A DNA stretch of 64,000 nucleotides from Nymphaea colorata (Eukaryota; Streptophyta; Magnoliopsida; Nymphaeales; Nymphaeaceae). The notes beneath the pieces are model-generated. The model saw nothing but the letters and a program-made list of their open reading frames with translations, did not search any database and was not told where the DNA came from. Positions 61,531-64,000 of this stretch are shown here, one piece after another. The position numbers and the translations under genes were made by a program. Location: the NCBI RefSeq assembly GCF_008831285.2, contig NC_045138.2:13714571-13778570 (forward strand), written 5' to 3'. The first letter of the stretch is position 1, and every line of letters begins with the position of its first letter.

Positions 61531-61566
<36 letters not shown>

Positions 61567-64000
61567 CACTCATTTAGTGGATTTGTGTTGGTTTTGACTG
61601 CTTGAAGGATATGTAATGAGATGGGTACACAATAAACTAGTATGAACTCATGACTATTTCATAAAGTTGGGTGATAGCTACTGATGCAATCTAATGCAAC
61701 AGTTGGCCGAGCGTATGTAAATGTTCACTTCAACTATTTCTAGTTGGGAAAGGTTGCTGTAGGGAAATGAATTCAACCTGGCTTTTTTACCCTTATTTTT
61801 TTTCGTGGCACTTTGTCGCACCTTCAATTTTTTTTTCTCTCTTCTGTCGTCTATTGGTTCTTTTATGCAGCTGCCGTTACTGCTTAGAATTGGTGGATAT
61901 CATGGAGAGGAGAAAACCTGAAAACCAGTTCCAAAATGAGACTGGTATACAAGTGTAATAATTAGTAGAGTAGATGCTCCTTAGAGCGCCATTACCCACT
62001 TGTAGAAAGTTTATGTATTCTTACAAAATGGATATGTTTTCACACTTATAAATATGATTACGCATAATTTTAATAGAAAAAAGTAAATTCTAGCATAAGC
62101 ATTGAACATCTTGAAAATCAGCGGCCCGCAATGTACTTAAGTGATGTGGAGCTTGATCCTGTTGGAGATGAAAATACAGGACGGAAAACGGAGGAGAAGA
62201 AATCATGGGGATAGTACTGATGTCGATGAACTGAAAGCATGTGGAAGACGAAGGAAGCTAGTTATGTGTAAACTGCTGTGCATGGCAAAAAAAAAATTGT
62301 GCACAGGAGCATCAAATGACCAAAATGTTCTTATTAAAATTTTTTAAAGATAAACTTTTTAATAAGGTAAAAAGAGATGGTGCAAAAACAAAAACAAGGT
62401 TCTAAATTATCCACTGCTTTATAAAAATTTTCAAAAAGTAACCCACCGTCGTTTGAAGTGTGCACGCAACTCAATCCAATCCAAATGTAGTATGAATACA
62501 TTAGAGCGGAAGACACCAATTAAAGGTGAAAAAGACAACAGCCATCTTCCTTTTTTACAAGCTCATCAACATTCCTTTTCTTTGCTGATAAGGGAGCACC
62601 GTCGGTGGAGATGCCCCAGAGATCCTCTCCTGGATTCGCTTGAGAAGAAAATCATAGCTTTGTGGAGCCACATTTGCATCATACGCATATATTAATACAA
62701 TCGCCGCTTTTACCTCTTCGCGTGGCCAATCTATTCAGGCTCTATAATGCTTGCTTTCCACAACTACCGCAGAAGAAACGAATGTGTTCGGTCGCTTTTG
62801 TATCACCTTTGCAGAGTTCCATTTTTGTGCACGATTCCTTTTCTGATGGTCATGGGGCAAACAGGCCCAATGCATGAATGCGATGAGTGGTTGCATACAT
62901 GTATGCATGTGACGTAAAAAGAGGGGCTGGCGGCCGGCGGCGGACGCGACCGGAGCGATCGCCATTTTGCGAGTTCGAGTCCTACCCACCTAAAATGACA
63001 AGTTTAATTCCATATCCTTGAAAGAAAAAGCAACGTATAAAGGCAACCAGCAACTTTATAGCAAATTACGTAGCGTAATATCCTGCAAGTTTTTTGGCAT
63101 GAACATTTAAGATATGGGCCGGAGACGGAGACCAAGAACCTTGAGCAGACAGGATCTGTTTGTCGTTTCGATTATTGTCACATAAAATACGTATTATTTG
63201 AAAAAAAATACGTAAATACGTATTATTTGAGAAAAATGCGTATAATATCTGAGAAATAAGTCAGTCGTACAAAATGGCAATTAAACACATCTTTTAAAGA
63301 AAAATGCCAAAAAATAAAAAACATGAAAAAAAACATATTACATACTTTTTTGTTTTTTATTAATTTTTATTTTTTTTAATTTTCAAGATCTATTAAGTGT
63401 TTTAAATTTTTTAAAAATTTACCAAGATTTTCTTTAGATATTCCTGAAATATGCAACTTTACCATATTATACATGAGAAATTCCTTACCATATAATATTC
63501 GTACATAATAATAATATATGTAACAATGGTCTGAACTATGAAGCCGGGGAAGGTTCATCGAGGTCCAAAATCATAATGGTCATTCCAGATGAAAGCAGTT
63601 TGGTTCCTCCATAGCATGTCTGAATGAAGGCGCGGACAGCCAACTTGAGGGGGCTCAGATGAATATCCATACTATTTAAAAAAATGCAGTTAGCAGAAAA
63701 AATTACATTCTGAACACTATTTTAACAGAAGGGGATGCACTTCAGAACAATCTGAATAGGAAAAATATGTAGTTATGGTAGATCTTATAGAAAACATGGG
63801 GCGAATTGGTCTTTTCTTTTCTTGGCTCATATATTTTAGGTGTGGAGTCCATTACAAAAAAGAATCTAGAATTCTAAAAAGGTTTTAGAATATTGGCAAC
63901 AAATTAAGGCGATTCATTCGCTATCTTTGATTAAGTGGTCATTTTGGGGCGTCCCCCCCTTTTTTTTTATCGTGAGATGCAATAAAAATGGCAAAAGTGA
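60723..64000. other. Right-end region, no supported gene
   Basis: AT-rich with scattered short frames (61204-61392, 61767-61958, 62141-62347, 62453-62695). A polypyrimidine tract ending TTTTATGCAG at about 61870 resembles a splice acceptor and is followed by a short open stretch ending in a GTATAC-type donor. I could not link it to other exons, so I make no gene call. A 16-bp direct repeat, AAATACGTATTATTTG, occurs at 63186 and 63213. Confidence 0.4.
61531..61567 (+). repeat. (AG)n microsatellite
   Basis: An AG run interrupted once by AAAG. Confidence 0.93.

Noticed and set aside
61740-61960. Possible small exon with a good acceptor at about 61870 and a donor near 61945
   Set aside because: No neighbouring exons or protein family could be linked to it; splice-like signals alone are common in AT-rich plant DNA.
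62960-63000. GAGTTCGAGTCC word like a tRNA T-arm
   Set aside because: No acceptor stem, D-arm or anticodon arm could be fitted around it.

Overview
The window is nuclear DNA of a flowering plant. It has GT-AG introns, long AT-rich intergenic DNA, TATA boxes, plant-only gene families (Root_cap proteins, a CYP94 P450) and many small plant-type transposons. Nothing read here fixes the species or lineage.

Layout. (1) Positions 3-827 hold the 3'-terminal coding exon of a gene that runs off the left edge; I could not identify it. (2) Positions 5.7-28.0 kb hold a local cluster of Root_cap / LEA-related secreted-protein genes. Copy A (5774-7002, +) is broken by frameshift. Copy B (13404-14904, +) and copy C (18450-19893, -) are intact three-exon genes facing each other. 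A fourth site at 27.9-28.0 kb (copy D) keeps only the promoter and 5' UTR. B, C and D each sit downstream of a diverged copy of the same segment of about 2 kb, so the cluster grew by segmental duplication, including one inversion. (3) Positions 29242-42805 (-) hold a 15-exon gene for a WD40-repeat protein of about 813 residues, resembling the plant transducin/WD40 family related to TFIIIC subunit GTF3C2/Sfc6. Reading phase can be carried through every exon. (4) Positions 43.2-53.9 kb contain no cellular gene. They hold a 3.15-kb non-autonomous transposon with terminal inverted repeats of about 850 bp, a decayed Ty1-copia reverse transcriptase/RNase H region and a six-unit minisatellite. (5) Positions 53949-55505 (-) encode an intronless, GC-rich cytochrome P450 of family CYP94, closest to the jasmonoyl-isoleucine oxidase subfamily CYP94C by motif recall. 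(6) From 55.6 kb to the right edge I see no gene I can support, only microsatellites and AT-rich DNA.

Four copies of one GC-armed, AT-cored MITE lie at 1.7, 5.1, 23.4 and 24.2 kb. Two of them have perfect 8-bp target-site duplications, which places them in the hAT superfamily.

The genes do not form a pathway. The only functional grouping is the Root_cap cluster, where shared promoter architecture suggests shared (probably root-tip) expression, with one copy lost by frameshift and another reduced to its promoter. All family assignments come from reading motifs; no database search was run.
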